In this document: positions 13,302 to 25,317 of the stretch, piece by piece | Position numbering within the stretch: the first letter of the stretch is position 1 | Layout: every line of letters begins with the position of its first letter | DNA from: Dama dama | Lineage: Eukaryota > Chordata > Mammalia > Artiodactyla > Cervidae | Reading direction: 5' to 3' | Length of the DNA: 64,000 nt | Assembly (NCBI RefSeq): GCF_033118175.1 | Contig: NC_083691.1 | Span: 61,284,001-61,348,000, forward strand | Program-made: the position numbers and the translations under genes | Notes under the pieces: generated by a model | The model's input: the letters and a program-made list of their open reading frames with translations, nothing else | Database searches by the model: none | What the model was told of the DNA's origin: nothing

Positions 13302-14118
13302 CAGGGAGTGCTGGGGTGAGCGAGGGCTGTGGGATGTGGAGATGGGTTAGCCAGGGGCCTGGTGGTGTGGCAGGAAAGCTGCTTCCAGCGCTGAAGCAGT
13401 GAAGGGTGCTCATGGGGCCTGAATTCTGAGCCCTTTACTCAGCTGGGCTTATTTCCCTCTGGGTCTAGAGGATTGTGTTTGTCCTTCCAGGGGAGGAGTG
13501 GGCACTGAAATAACAGCCCGGGCTGCCTTAGGAAGGGGAAGCGGCCTGTGGGTAGCTTTCCTCGACCACGTGGGAAAGCTGTGAAAGATGTTAAGGGCCC
13601 TGCATTGTGCACCATGGCCATCAATCAGCCTCTCAAGATGGTGTCTGCACAAAATCCCCAGCACTAGGGCACTTCTGTACCATCCCCCCACCACCTTCCC
13701 TGAAACATGCTCTGTAGAGTTCAGTGGTGGTTGGTTGGCCAGAGTCCTGCCAAAGTATGTGCAGCAAGTTTCACTGGCTGGATTTCCCATTGTGTGAAAT
13801 AATAAAAGCCCTGGCCAAGGCTTATGAATCTATTTTTGTTTCATTAATATTATTTATTATGTCTTTTATTAATATTTTTAGGAGGGACTATGCTCTCATT
13901 TGACCATTTGTAGTTATAATTAATACATTCCGTACTGGTTGTAAAAAGTGTACTTGCATTTAATTGCAAGTCAGGATAAATGAATGGATATGATTTAAAA
14001 CAAAATTTACTCAAAATGTTCTTTCAGGGAGCGAAAGAGGGGGCAGTCCCTGCGTTTCATTTCTTTTCTGGGTGAGTGTCTGTGGTGAGAGGGTCGAAAG
14101 AATTGTGTGGATCTAAGG

Positions 14119-14134
14119 GTGTGTGTGTGTGTGT
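14119..14134. repeat. (GT)8 microsatellite
   Basis: Eight uninterrupted GT units; short and possibly polymorphic. Confidence 0.85.
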
Positions 14135-15535
14135 CCAAGGGATGAGGGGGCCACAGGGGGACAAGGAAAACCTGGGCAGGAGGAGGAGTGGCCAGGGCCT
14201 CCGTTCTTTTCTTTTAATTTCTGAGGTTACCGGGAGGGGCTTTAAGCAAAGTGGTCAAGTCCATCTGCTCCGGAGAAGGTGGTAAAGAAAAGAGGTTAGT
14301 GGCAAGAGGGACGGAGCACAAAGGGAAAATTGTACATTGGGAGCCTTGCTCTCCCGGCTGTGGTGTAGCCAGACTGGTTTAGCAGACAGAATGATAGATT
14401 GTTTTGTCAAGGGTCCCAGGGTGTGCCCTGAACTTGAAGCACTTTGTTTATCTTGAATAGAAAGGGAAAAGCGCAGACATAATCGATGTCTAGTTTTTAG
14501 GAGCTCGAAAGAGGTAGAACAGAGAAGAGTCTGGGAGGTGGGGGAGGTGCAAGCCGCGGTTGCGGCTGTCCATTAACAGATGAACTTGGCCGAGGGCCAA
14601 GCTTTAGATGAGAGCGTGTCAGGGCCCCAGTGCAGCCAAGCCTTTTCAGTGGTGGGTTTTTTTTTTTTTCTTCTTCTTTCTTTTCTTTCCTACTTTCTTT
14701 TTTTAAAAATACCTGCCGACTGTACATCAAATGCTCCCAGGTCTTTGGCTAAAAGCAAGAAAAAAAAAATACACAGCTCAATTTTTTTCCCCTTCTGAAC
14801 CAGTTGAGGCCAGTCTTTTGGCTACATACATAGTTCCTATCATCTTTCCTGGCTTGCCGTTGGGAAAAAAAGGAATTGTGATAACGCCAGTAACCCGAGG
14901 GCTGGGGATTGGAAGAGTTGATGTGTTCAGGAGACCAGCGTGTGTGAAAGTGTGCGTGGAGCCAGGGCGGGGCATGGCGGGTGGGCCTGCATGTGCAGGT
15001 AGAAATCGGTGGGAATCAGTTTTTCTTTTTTTTTTTTTTAAATGGCTGAAGTTAAACTCTTCGATGAAAAGGACCTGTGAGCTAATCTCTTGGTGGCCGA
15101 GCAAGAGCATACACAAGCGAGGCCCAGGAGAGGCCACGGGTGAGGGGGAAGTGCCCTGTTGGAAGCACGGCATTTCCTGAGCGGGGCTGATGGCAATCCC
15201 ATGTGTCTGGGCTTGTTTTGTTCTCGATTATCTTATCTTCTTTGGTCTGTTTCTGTGTTTTTTAGTTTACTGTGACATTATGTATTCACTTATGAGTGTT
15301 GGCAAGCAAGAGTCATCAGCCCAATAACTTCCTGACATTTTTGGCTCTTTTAATGTGCAGTCTTTGCCCTCTTGCCACAAGTGGCGAGGTAATTGAATTT
15401 CCCTGTTACTCACTGGCAGGAGGCATGTTCTGGCTCCCACCAGAGGGGCTGCTGAGGCTCATGCCGAGCCCAGAGAATTCCACGTAGGGGAGCCTGGGGT
15501 TTCCAAGTGGTCTGGAGGCCTGCAGTTCACACAAT

Positions 15536-15555
15536 AAAAAATATATATATTTTTT
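15536..15555. repeat. 20-bp perfect AT palindrome
   Basis: Five A, then five AT dinucleotides, then five T give a perfectly self-complementary 20-mer. Such AT palindromes can extrude cruciforms. No functional evidence is visible. Confidence 0.8.
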
Positions 15556-15927
15556 CCCATCATGGACTAGAAAAGGCACTATCATGAACATCCAGGTAAA
15601 ATATGATAAAATCATGGTTACTTCCCCAGACAGAAGCCTCAAAAGGGAGGTGAATTTTTCCCCATATTCATCCAGTAGCTAATAGAAACTGGGAAAATTT
15701 GGAGGCCTCTGTGCTCATCCTATAGATAATGCCCCAAACTCAGCCAAGCTCTTAGATGCTATCTTCTCTCTCTCTGAGGTTATTTTGTAACCTGCATGGT
15801 AAGAAAATGAGAAGGGCCTGAAAGAGGGTAAATAAACTCTTAAAAATATGTGCATCTCCTTTTTTTTTCTTTTCTTTTCAGCCTGTGTGAGTACATGGAA
15901 TAAAATGACAAAAAGGTGCTGCCATTT

Positions 15928-16060
15928 CTGGTGTGTGAGTGTGGGCAGATTTCTTCATCTCTCCAAGCTCCAGTTTCCTCATGAGCAACATGATGGGTGG
16001 GGGGTGTCACAGGACCCACCTTATGGGCTGTTGGGAGCATTCTGTGAGGACGTTGCTTGT
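15928..16060 (-). repeat. MIR-like ancient SINE fragment
   Basis: The sequence follows the reverse complement of the MIR core: GTGTGGGCAGATTTCTTCATCTCTCC, split here as a GTG-rich start, then CAGTTTCCTCATGAGCAACA and a region ending near TTGGGAGCATTCTGTGAGG. It is diverged, as expected for a mammal-wide element. The exact ends are uncertain. Confidence 0.65.
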
Positions 16061-16389
16061 TTCCTCAAGTGTTTACTTGAAGCCAGTTACTATTATGATT
16101 ATGATTCATGGTTTAGGACTGTTTTCTCCTTTAAGGACTGGGATCTTTCTCCTTGAAAGACTGGGATCTCCATGTCATTTCTCCTGGTGTGGGGTGACCG
16201 GGTTGGGATGAGAGAACAGGACAGGGAGCCTCTTTCTGCCTCAGGGTGGGCTCCTGAGTCCTTGGGTATAGAGAGCTCAGGAGCTCTCACTGACCTGATG
16301 TGGTGGAGCTATTGGTGAGGGGCTTCTCTCCACTGGCAGCCCCCTTAGTGCTTGGCTTCTCTCCATGGAGTCACATGCTGCCTCACCAG

Positions 16390-16560
16390 GAGAATGTGCC
16401 TGGTGTGTGACATAGCTGCTGTGGGTTCAGAGTCCTGCTTCACCACTGGCTGGATGGGAGGGTTTGGGTGGACCCTTGAACCTCTGTGAAATGGAGACCA
16501 CCCAAAGAACCTCCCTTCCAGGGTCAATGCAAGGAGTAAATGAGAGAAAGCATAAATATA
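16390..16560 (-). repeat. MIR-like ancient SINE fragment
   Basis: The order of motifs is that of reverse-oriented MIR: GTTCAGAGTCCTGCTTCACC, then a diverged ACCTCTGTGAAATGGAGACC segment, then GTCAATGCAAGGAGTAAATG. Boundaries are approximate. Confidence 0.6.
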
Positions 16561-16614
16561 CAGGATGCACCCCGGGAGCTGCCACTGCCATACTGTGGCT
16601 CCAACACACGGTTA

Positions 16615-16740
16615 CTTCTCCCCACAGCAACACCAGAAGGGAAGTCCTATCAGCCCCACTTAGTGGAGGAGGAAATTGAGGCTCCCCAAGGGTTAAAGAA
16701 CCTGCCTCCCTAAGGATTCACGGTTATTAAGGATTCTATC
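16615..16740 (+). repeat. MIR-like ancient SINE fragment
   Basis: This segment has the forward MIR core, with GGAGGAGGAAATTGAGGCTC followed by a GGTTAAAGAACCTG-like stretch. It lies opposite in orientation and close to the preceding MIR fragment, so the two are separate insertions. Confidence 0.5.
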
Positions 16741-17260
16741 CTTTGGCGTCCAGTCATGAGCGCCTGCCACCTCCTCACAAGGTCTTCAGTGGTGCTGGGG
16801 CACCAACTGGGTGGGAAGCTTTTGGGCTGGACGGTAGGTCCTCCTGTGGGTTTTGTGGTTGAGTTTTTCAATCTTCTGGGAAGGAGAGGAATGTTCCCAT
16901 CCAGTCCCCGGGCGGCTGTCCTGGACATCTTGGAGCTGTTGGAAAGAGCAGCAATGTAAGGAATTCTGCTTTGCAAGTAGTCACTTCTCTGTCCAGCGTG
17001 AGCCAGAAGTGGGGCGAGGGTCCTGAGAAGATCAGGGAGGGGGTTTTACTACATGTGTGTGACTTGGCTCGGAGGCAGCAGAAGGCTGACCAAGGAACCC
17101 AGCTAGGGCTTTTGAGGAAGGGCTGGTGATGTCTGCCTGGCCGCAGTTCTGTTCTATTGTCTCTGTGACATTCCCTTCACTTACCACACTTTTAGAAGAT
17201 CTGGAAAATCGGAACTTCGCTGTGAGGGAAAGGTGAGGGAAAGGGCGTAGCACCTGAATG

Positions 17261-17306
17261 AGTGAGTGAGTGTGTGTGTCTGTCTGTGTGTGTGTCTTTG
17301 TGTGTG
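17261..17306. repeat. Imperfect (GAGT)n/(GT)n repeat
   Basis: GAGT units pass into GT units with interspersed C and T interruptions. It is a compound simple repeat in noncoding sequence. Confidence 0.8.
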
Positions 17307-18439
17307 CAGGGGGTCCTGAGGGGTAATAATCTGCTTCAAGGAGGTTTTCATTTCTGGCCAAACAAGCGCTGTGGTAAGGCGAGTCTGGAAAGCATGCGAG
17401 GAGACTGAGGGAAGTTTTGAATGGAAACTACAGTCAACAACTCCATCTGACCCACATGTGGCTTTCCCCGAGGCTGGTTTTCAGTTGCATGGTGGCCTCC
17501 CCCAGTCACTCCGCAGTCCACGCTGACACCATTAATATTTGCTGAAGCAAGACCTGAGGTTCGTTGCAGAGGGATTACATAATGTATTCCAAAACCAAAT
17601 GGCAGGGTTTTCCTTTCATTACCCAACCTTTCAGACTGGCTGGGCCACTGTAGACCACCATTTATTTAATTTTAGAGTCTTTGGGTAGTATCAGGAAGCG
17701 CCTACTATATGCAGAGGTCCCTTGGGGAAGCTGAAGGATTGGCCTGGGCACCCACAAGTGTCAACTCGGAGCTCTGCTCACTTGGTAACCCTTCTCTTTG
17801 AACCCAGGGAGGTTGTTTCAATAGATCCTCCACCAAGGGGCTGTTATTGGTGTGGATGCAGGCGTGAGTTGGGGGATTGGGATGGAGGTGACTGCTGAGA
17901 ATACATGTGGGTAGAGAACTCCAAACCTTCTATTTCAGTTCTTACATCTGCCCTGGAACTGGATCTGTATTTCCTTCCTTTCTCCTCAGCTCTTCCCTTA
18001 TCCCCCTACATCTCTCCATGCCTTGGGTTCAGGATGGATCACCCCAGAAGAGAGGCTCTGAGTTCTGTTTGCTGGGACCCCTAGGCAGAGAAGCAGAAAT
18101 GATACAAAAAAAGAATACTATTGCTTTATAGCCTCTTCGCCTCCCCCAGCACCCCCCAGTTTTCTCTCTATTCTCTTGAAAATCAGGCCAGCTCTCTGAT
18201 GCTGGCCTTTTGTTTCTTTTTCTTTTTTTGGTTCTGCTTTCTTTAAGGTAAGCACGAATTTAATGTCCCAAGAGGCAGGCCGGTGACCCTTCAGGCCAAG
18301 TGCCTGGATGTGGCAATGCTATAATAAATATTGAATGGTGAGAGCAATGGAAATTTAACAAAGCCATAACTGAGGAGACCGCAGAGGGGCAGCGGACTGG
18401 TTAAGAGGCTGTTGGATGAGCTGGGTAGTATTTCTGCTT

Positions 18440-19070
18440 CAACCTGATTGAAATGTCGACTAAAAATCAATGCTGTTGACTAGTGATAATTTACAGCGTT
18501 CCCTGTGCTAAGTAGTTCCCCGCTTAAGAATGCGTTGGCTGGGCAGAGATTAGTGCAGGGAGTTGTGTGTGTCACAATGAATCAGACGTATTATAGGTCA
18601 GCCCTTTATTTGTTTCATCATGACTTTTACACAGTTGTCATGTAATTTATGGCTGCTTTCACGTTGTCAAACATTTTCATTGCATCTTCTTCCTTAACAC
18701 ACTCCTGACACAGACGTGCTGTCTTGGAAGGCTTGGTATTATTTCCTAATCTGAGAGGAGGCCTATAAGCCATCAAATTATGCTATCTTTGGGCTAATCT
18801 AAATGCACTGCAGATTAAAATCAGAGCTCATTTGTCCCTGATGCAAATTATTAAGTTCTGATTATAAATATCCATTTAATTACCCCATACATTTTTATTT
18901 TGTGGCCCCTTTTGAGCACTGCTGTCTGCAATGGGGGGGAAGACGCATAGGAGACAATCTGTAATTAATGTACACTCCCCAAATGGTAAAGGATAAACAT
19001 ATGCTGCTTTGTTTGTCTTATTTATTGATTGATTAGATGTATAGAGATTTTGGCGTCGGCACAATTCAAA
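18440..19070. promoter_or_regulatory. Candidate enhancer-like block: octamer plus two TAATTA cores
   Basis: A perfect POU octamer ATGCAAAT lies at 18841-18848, with homeodomain cores TAATTA at 18877-18882 and 18962-18967, all within 130 bases. The block is free of recognised repeats and has no supported open frame. Octamer plus homeodomain clusters of this density are typical of vertebrate developmental enhancers, though AT-rich DNA also produces them by chance. Target gene and activity are unknown. Confidence 0.35.
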
Positions 19071-19569
19071 GTTGAAAATCCTTTTAAAAATGAAAACTAT
19101 TTAAAAATCTTCGGGGGGAGGAAAAGCACAATATAGCCAACCCAGAGCTTTCTGTTAGAACATATCGTCCTAAAATAACAGGATTTTAACCAGATTCTAA
19201 ATTTGATCCCATCTAGATTTTGCGGAAGTTAAGGGTGAGAGAAACCATACACATTTTGCACCCAGAATGTGAAATCATTGTTACAGAAAAACTGTAATCT
19301 TAAAAAAACCCCCAATATCCCGGTTTCCAGCCCTGCTTCTATTCGCTGCTAAAAGTCTACAGTATCTGCCTGTAAGAGGAAGACAGTTCATTTGAGAGCA
19401 TTATGATGAACTATTTTTAATTCCCAAACAATAAAGTACAAAAAAAAGAGAGATAAAATAAAAATGCGTAAAGGTGTATAACTAGACATTTACTTTTCCA
19501 TGAAGGCAATGGAAAAATTACTGAGACTGGTTTGGGGTGAGGATTGAGGTCTTTTGGGATTTTTTGACT

Positions 19570-19725
19570 TTTAATGATAGTGGAAAGACACAGGTCTAAG
19601 AACCAGTATATGCCTGGGTTCTGACCCTGAGCTAGGTGACCTTGGGTTCCTTTCATCTCTTGGCATTTTAATTTCTTCATCTGTCAAATGGGTGGTCTGG
19701 ACAGGGTGAGTTCTCTAGCCCCCAT
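19570..19725 (-). repeat. MIR-like ancient SINE fragment
   Basis: Recognisable reverse-MIR order: GGTTCTGACCCTGAGCTAGG, TGACCTTGGG, then TTTCTTCATCTGTCAAATGG. This is one of the clearest MIR copies in the window. Confidence 0.75.
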
Positions 19726-20689
19726 CATATACAGCATGTTCTGAATGCCATAGGCAGATTCCCAACTTCCACTCCTTCCTGCTCTCTTTAGAATATAGGT
19801 GCTGAATGAGGCTAATCTGCAGAGAGGCCAGAATATTTTCTTGCTTTGCCTCAAAGATGGAGGCAACATTGGAGATGCAAGGCTTGAGCTCATGAGCCCT
19901 CAGCAAAAAGCTTAAGAGCAACTTTCCAATTGCTGGAAGCAGAATGGAATCATGGTATAATGGAATGGTAATAGTTCACAGAAGTTTCCAGCCTTATAAG
20001 ATTTCTCCATCTTTTAATTGTAGCAAGCTGTTTTTTTCTTTGATAAACTCTAAAAATGTGTATTTTCTCCAACTTTGCTTTTTTGGGCAACTGTAGTTAT
20101 GTCAAAATAGAAATACACTTGACAAAGAAATCAGTTGAATTCAAACAACCAGGTATTTTAAATTCAATTAACTGACTGAATTCAGTGATATTTTCCTTCT
20201 TCCTCCCCCCAAAGCTGGTTTTTCTGCATGGACATAGCCTACATATGCTGAGTTCTTGGAGTTACAAATTCTTGCTTGTTAAAGGCATCCGATGCAACAT
20301 GTTTAGAAGAACTCTCCCTCTGTTAGTGTTGAAGACAGCATAAATTGAGGGGAAAATGTTCTTTTTTTATTCATCATGTAGGTAAAAGCATATGGCCACT
20401 TCTGGGACATGTGATCTTTGCAATCCATTTTCTAAACTTAGTGATTACCATTGACTTTTAGCATGGATGTTTCCGTTTTCTGTGCTGTCCAGCAAATACC
20501 ACTAATAGGTGGCTATAAATTAGATATAAAATGATGTTTTTCAGAAGCATGCTGAAAAACAACACTCAAAGTTAGCCCTTGCAGACTGATTATCTGAAAC
20601 TTTGTTTTATTATCTCATGTGATAAGAATAAGGGGGAAATTAACCAGTTGTGAAACATGTGTGTTTTTTTTTGTTGTTGTTGTTGGATA

Positions 20690-21260
20690 TAGACATTCAA
20701 GATCTATATATAGCTTCAAATAAAAAAGCAATTTATTTAAATTACTGCCTCTTTAATTTATAATGTTTGGGGGCTTTTTTATTAGGAGTGCTCTATTAGG
20801 GCACTGATAATCACCTATTGCAGATTTTGCGTGCTCTTCTGTCTCTGGCAAAAAAAAAAAAAAAGTTGGAAAAAAAAGAAAACTAACAGGAAAAAGTTTA
20901 GTTCTAACTTAAGCCAAACAGAGATAACAGACAGACAGAATGAATGGCAGCCACCCAGAGGCACTATTTTCCCCGTCGGTTATTACCTGAAGAGAAAGCA
21001 CGATAACATTCATGCCAAAGAGATAGGCGACAAAATATGTATTCAGATATGGAGTTTAGGATTTCATAGCCCGATAGTCACTCTCTCCTGCCTCCAATTG
21101 TATTGTGTAAATGTATCAGCTGCTGTATTGTTAATGTCTGATAGAATGCTGCTGCTAGGACAGTCTTCGCTCACTAATGGGGTCAGCTGTGTCACCATGT
21201 GATATATGGATTATGTTTACCATGGCATATTTTGTTTGCGAGCTGGGCTGTGAGATGGGA
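20690..21260. promoter_or_regulatory. Candidate conserved noncoding block
   Basis: This repeat-free sequence is interrupted only by a 15-base A tract at 20850-20864. Its right half retains CpGs in AT-rich surroundings and contains an E-box CAGCTG near 21117 with nearby ATTGTTAATG (SOX-like ATTGTT). The 123-codon open frame across part of it begins in the A tract, is lysine-rich and resembles no family, so I treat it as noncoding. Confidence 0.25.
20850..20864. repeat. A15 homopolymer
   Basis: Fifteen consecutive A followed by a second A-rich run. No retroposon body was recognised immediately upstream, so it is not clearly a poly(A) tail. Confidence 0.85.
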
Positions 21261-21709
21261 GCAGATGATAAATGAAGATACCCTACAGTTTTCACACTAG
21301 TTCCTGTGGTCTTGAGTCTCCAAGACAATCACGGCACTGCTGACAATGGAGAAGTATTTTGGGGGCATAATTAACTTCAAAGTTTTAGACCTCTGCCTAG
21401 AGTTTGAGATGGGATAGTCCATTACGTGAATATCTTTACTTAAAGATCCTATTTGACTTTAGAGTTTGTTGCTAAAACCATGGTAAATTCATGAACCTTT
21501 TGGTTGGTTAAATAACTTTCCAGTGGCTTTCTGTGTCTGGACGATTCATTTGCTTGGGCTCCTGTGTGCGTTTTTATGATTTCTAAATTTATTTCTCAAG
21601 TTTCACTGGCAATGAATGATTTTTCTTGCTGGAGTCTTGTGTGGTACACCTGTAAAAGACTTGTGATCTCTTAAAAAAAAAAAATTCCCCAATAGAGCAA
21701 TGCTATAAG

Positions 21710-21870
21710 ACATAGCGTATATGTACACATATATACACATGTATATATACGTGCATACTACATGAATATACATATATACATTATACATATAAAGGCAGAG
21801 TGTATGTATAGTGTATATATATGTGTATTCATGTAACAAGCATATATGTATACATATATACACACACATA
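21710..21870. repeat. Alternating TA/CA-rich repeat
   Basis: About 160 bases are built from TATA, CACA and TATG units with near-strict purine-pyrimidine alternation. Such DNA unwinds easily and may form Z-DNA or cruciforms. The short antisense open frame through it (tyrosine- and isoleucine-rich) is an artefact of the repeat. Confidence 0.8.
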
Positions 21871-24182
21871 TTTTACATAAATGGAGAGAAAGATTGAGAA
21901 GGTAAGAAGATCTCTAGATTTACCATGATTCCATTAAGTTGGTATAAATTTTTAAAAAAAATCTTCATGTGAATACCTCTTTTCACCAGATTCTGACTTA
22001 GGCAAATAGCATCTTAATGCTATTTGTCTTTGAGGGTCTGTTATTCACATAGTCCTGGATTTAAGGGTGTTTTTAGGGACTAGAGTCTTAAGCTGAAATC
22101 CCACATGGCCTCTTGTACCTTTTGCCTTCACTGAGTCAAGAAGGCCAGGCTTTCTGTCGCTCCGTGGCTGTAACACTTGTTGCCTGCAAGTCCCTTTTTC
22201 AGAGTTCTGCCAGGAGTATATTTCCCATGACCCGCCTCTGCATCTGGTTAAATGGACTTCAGTAATCTGTACACAGTTACTTCTTACTTATTTTATATCC
22301 TGAAAGATATTAAGTCCAACAAGCTTTTACCCACTGAGTCTACAGAGAAAACGGCCAGGCAATTTTTGTTTCAATCTCCGTGTCTCTCTGGAGCAGTAGT
22401 TCCAGAGACTGATCAATAGGTTTTATTGTAGACCTCACTGTCTCTAAAAGCACTGTGACCTTATCCTGTCTAAAAATAGTATTTGCTCTTGCCTGCAGAA
22501 CCTTGACCTGTGAAAACCCATTTGGAACATAACTGACACATCTAGTCAGCTGTATATCCAAGACATGCTCTGTGAATGAATTCTGTACAGAACCTTCCAG
22601 GAGAACACTTTCATCAAAGAAAAATAAATACCAGTTGTGAACACTGGGAGTTCACCTGCCTGCCCACTGTGGTGATGGGCCACCTGATGGGGAGTTAGGA
22701 GGACTCAGGGGCTGGAGGGGGTTGAGAGGGGTGAGGACCCTCATGGAGGACTTCTGGAGGATGCATTTGGCTCCAAGAGGGTAGGGGACCGTGCAGGGCA
22801 GGAGTTCGGGCTGAAGTGCAAGGTAGCTTTAAACAAAGTCTGAAACCCTTTCTAGAGGGTGTGATTCTTCCCAAGCTGTCCTTGGCAGTCTCAGTCTCAA
22901 ACCTTGGTGATAGGGATTCTCTGAAGCATAACCTAGATGGAAAGAAGTATTGATATTTTGGAGTCTAAAGTAACTCTCCTATTTAATGATAAGAAATTAC
23001 TTTGGCTTTATTTATTTTTTGGTGTGATAATGGTTTTGTGGTTTTTTTATAAAGAATCTTTATCTTTTAAAAATACATACTGAAGTATTTACTGATGAAA
23101 TGATAGGACGTGTGCAATCAATGTAAATAATCAGTGGGCAGGGTTGGCAATAGATAAAACAAGCTTAGCTGTGTGTTACTAGTGGTTGAAGTTTCATCAT
23201 GTGTACTGCTGAGCTAATTTATACCATTCTCTCTACTTTGGGGTAAATTGCAACTTTCCTGAAAATAAAGGTGCTGCTTGAGAGCAAAATGGCCTTATTC
23301 TGTGGGTGTTGTTTCTTTGCTAAGGGTTTGGCTCGGAGGCAGTGAAGAAGCAGATGTCCTGTGGCGAAGAAATGACCTGTGAGCCCAAGTCTTGGAAGTT
23401 CGCTGTTACGGGGTTCATCTTAGTGTCTGCAGTGTGCATCATGCTCCATCCTTCTGGAAGCAAAGAAAGCCCATGATTTTTTTGGTGCACAATAAAGAGT
23501 TGGAGGTGGAGCTTGCCTGAGTTTCAGTATGGGGGCCTCTTTTCATCCTGGAGGGTGTTAGGAAGAAGCAGGTGGGTGGTGCCTGCTTCCCTGGTTATGT
23601 TGAGGAAGACAGGGCTCTTGGGCCTTCTTGTGGCCACTGGAGCCCTGGCTTGGAGAGAAAGATGGTCCTTCTGAGAAGTGGCTGACCACACTGTAAGGAA
23701 GAAGGGGACAAAATGTAGTTAAGGAAGGACTGGGGCCCAGCCCCTGACAGGTGACAGGCGGAGTGCCATGATTGCACCATCGTAAAGGGGCATCGCATTC
23801 TCTTGTTTAGCAACAGCTGGGACTCTCACCTTGAAAGCGAGGTCACTGGTGGTTTAGGCACAGCCCATCACATGGGAGCCAGGGTGGGCCTGCTCCCAGC
23901 CCTCTCTGCCGCCTGGAAGCTGAGCCCAGCCCCTCTGAGCTGTTCCTAGGCATGGGTCCCTCTGGTTTTACAAAATGTCCGCTCCTGCTTGCTTCTTGCA
24001 GAAGCTATTATTAGCAAGTGTCACTCAGTTATCTTGAGAGTGGCGCTTTTAGCTGCCATCTAAGTGCCTGACACTTGGGTTTACAGCAGACTAAATTAAA
24101 TTTTAGGCTGGTTTGGCTTCACTGGTAGTAGACAATAGGAGCAGTTGTTGTAGAAATGTAACCTGGCACCCTCCAAGAACGG

Positions 24183-24229
24183 GTGTGTATGCATGTGTGT
24201 GCATGCATGTGTTCATTGTGTGCATGCTC
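24183..24229. repeat. Imperfect (TG)n/GCATG repeat
   Basis: TG dinucleotides alternate with GCATG units, giving a short compound repeat. Confidence 0.7.
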
Positions 24230-24582
24230 AGAGGTGCACCTTTGGGAGTTCTGAGTGTGCAGGTGACTCTTGGGTGACAAGGGACCTCCTAGGCCACTGT
24301 TGAACCAATGGAGAAGGTACCATTGTTTGGGGGTCTGACTGGGGGGCTACACCTCCTTCCCGCCCCCATTTCATTCCTTCTTCAAAATGTGTTCTGACAA
24401 ATGGTTTCTCCAACTTGATTTGGTTGTGCTTGGTTGGCAAAGGAAGCACACAAACCTGGAATAATCTTTCTACTGTTTGCACATCCATGTCAGTGTTTTC
24501 TTGCAATAGAAGGGGCTATGCTTGCATGAAAACAGTAGTGGAAATAAGCAGAAGAAGGATATGGATGATTTCTGGCTTATTG

Positions 24583-24601
24583 CAACGTGGGGACCACGTT
24601 G
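24583..24601. repeat. Perfect 8-bp inverted repeat with 3-base loop
   Basis: CAACGTGG at 24583-24590 and CCACGTTG at 24594-24601 flank GGA. Each arm contains an ACGT core. It could form a short hairpin or be a paired bHLH/bZIP-like site. No adjacent T tract or gene suggests a terminator. Confidence 0.6.
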
Positions 24602-24989
24602 ATCTGATGGGTGTTGTGGGCAGAATACCTGGCTGCCCCCTGTCCTGCTTTGTGTCTCGGATTCCTGTGGATCCAGCAGGCAGACCCACAGCGGGCTGGG
24701 AGGAAGGTTTTTGCTCTCTTAGACTCAGATAGCCTCTTCTCGTTGCTGTGTCTGGAGTGCTTGTGCCGGTGAATCTGTGCCTTGTATTGTTGAATCAGAG
24801 CAAAGCAGTGCACATCAACATCACTTTTTAAAAATGCTTCTGAAAACTCTGTGGGGATAATTTCTCTTTTGTATAAGCAGATTGCAAATGTGTACATTAT
24901 TCTGCAGAACGGCAATGTTCTTTACTTTTATCATCTAGATTTTAAAAATTCCATGGCCCTTGATTTCAGTTCCTCAGACTCCAGAATTT

Positions 24990-25060
24990 ATACTCACTGA
25001 TTAGTGATACATTATGCAAATAATTCAGTTTACATATCCAAATACTGTTTTGCATCATTC
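24990..25060. promoter_or_regulatory. AT-rich block with POU octamer
   Basis: A perfect ATGCAAAT lies at 25014-25021 within AT-rich, repeat-free sequence that directly precedes the first young SINE of the window. Evidence is a single motif only. Confidence 0.15.
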
Positions 25061-25317
25061 ACACCTCATGTCTCGAAAAAAAAAAAGTGAAATGTTTCCT
25101 CAAAATAAACAAAACCTGCAGAAGAGTTTATTGTGAGGGTGAAAATTAAAGAGGCTCCCATTTGCTTGGGAACTTTTGAGGAAAAATTTCATACTCTTGC
25201 ATAGATAATTTTGCAAGTTTTTTTCCTTTTGGCTTTTGTCCATAGGCCGTGCCATTTAAGGTATAGATGTTATCTTTGGCTTTCTGAATTTTTCAATTTT
25301 TGGAAAAAAGAAGCTGT

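Larger units (their letters stand above)
1..25317. other. Gene-free, AT-rich noncoding stretch lacking ruminant SINEs
   Basis: No coding exon, processed pseudogene or RNA gene was recognised here on either strand. Open frames are all short (mostly under 150 codons), with low-complexity or overlapping antisense translations, and none shows a recognisable domain. I saw no Bov-tA, BovB or CHR copy in these 25.3 kb. Ancient MIR-like fragments occur at about 15.9-16.7 and 19.6 kb, with short microsatellites elsewhere. Most of the stretch is single-copy AT-rich sequence with scattered motif-dense blocks, listed separately. It is most likely an intron of a large gene or a gene desert; the sequence alone cannot separate these. 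Confidence 0.7.

Noticed and set aside
14731..15180. 149-codon plus-strand frame with a 131-codon antisense frame
   Set aside because: It includes a phenylalanine run from a T14 tract and lacks a domain; antisense overlap points to chance.
15850..15885. Strong polypyrimidine tract ending CAG, a possible splice acceptor
   Set aside because: A GTGAGT donor-like sequence follows within about ten bases and no open, conserved-looking exon lies downstream.
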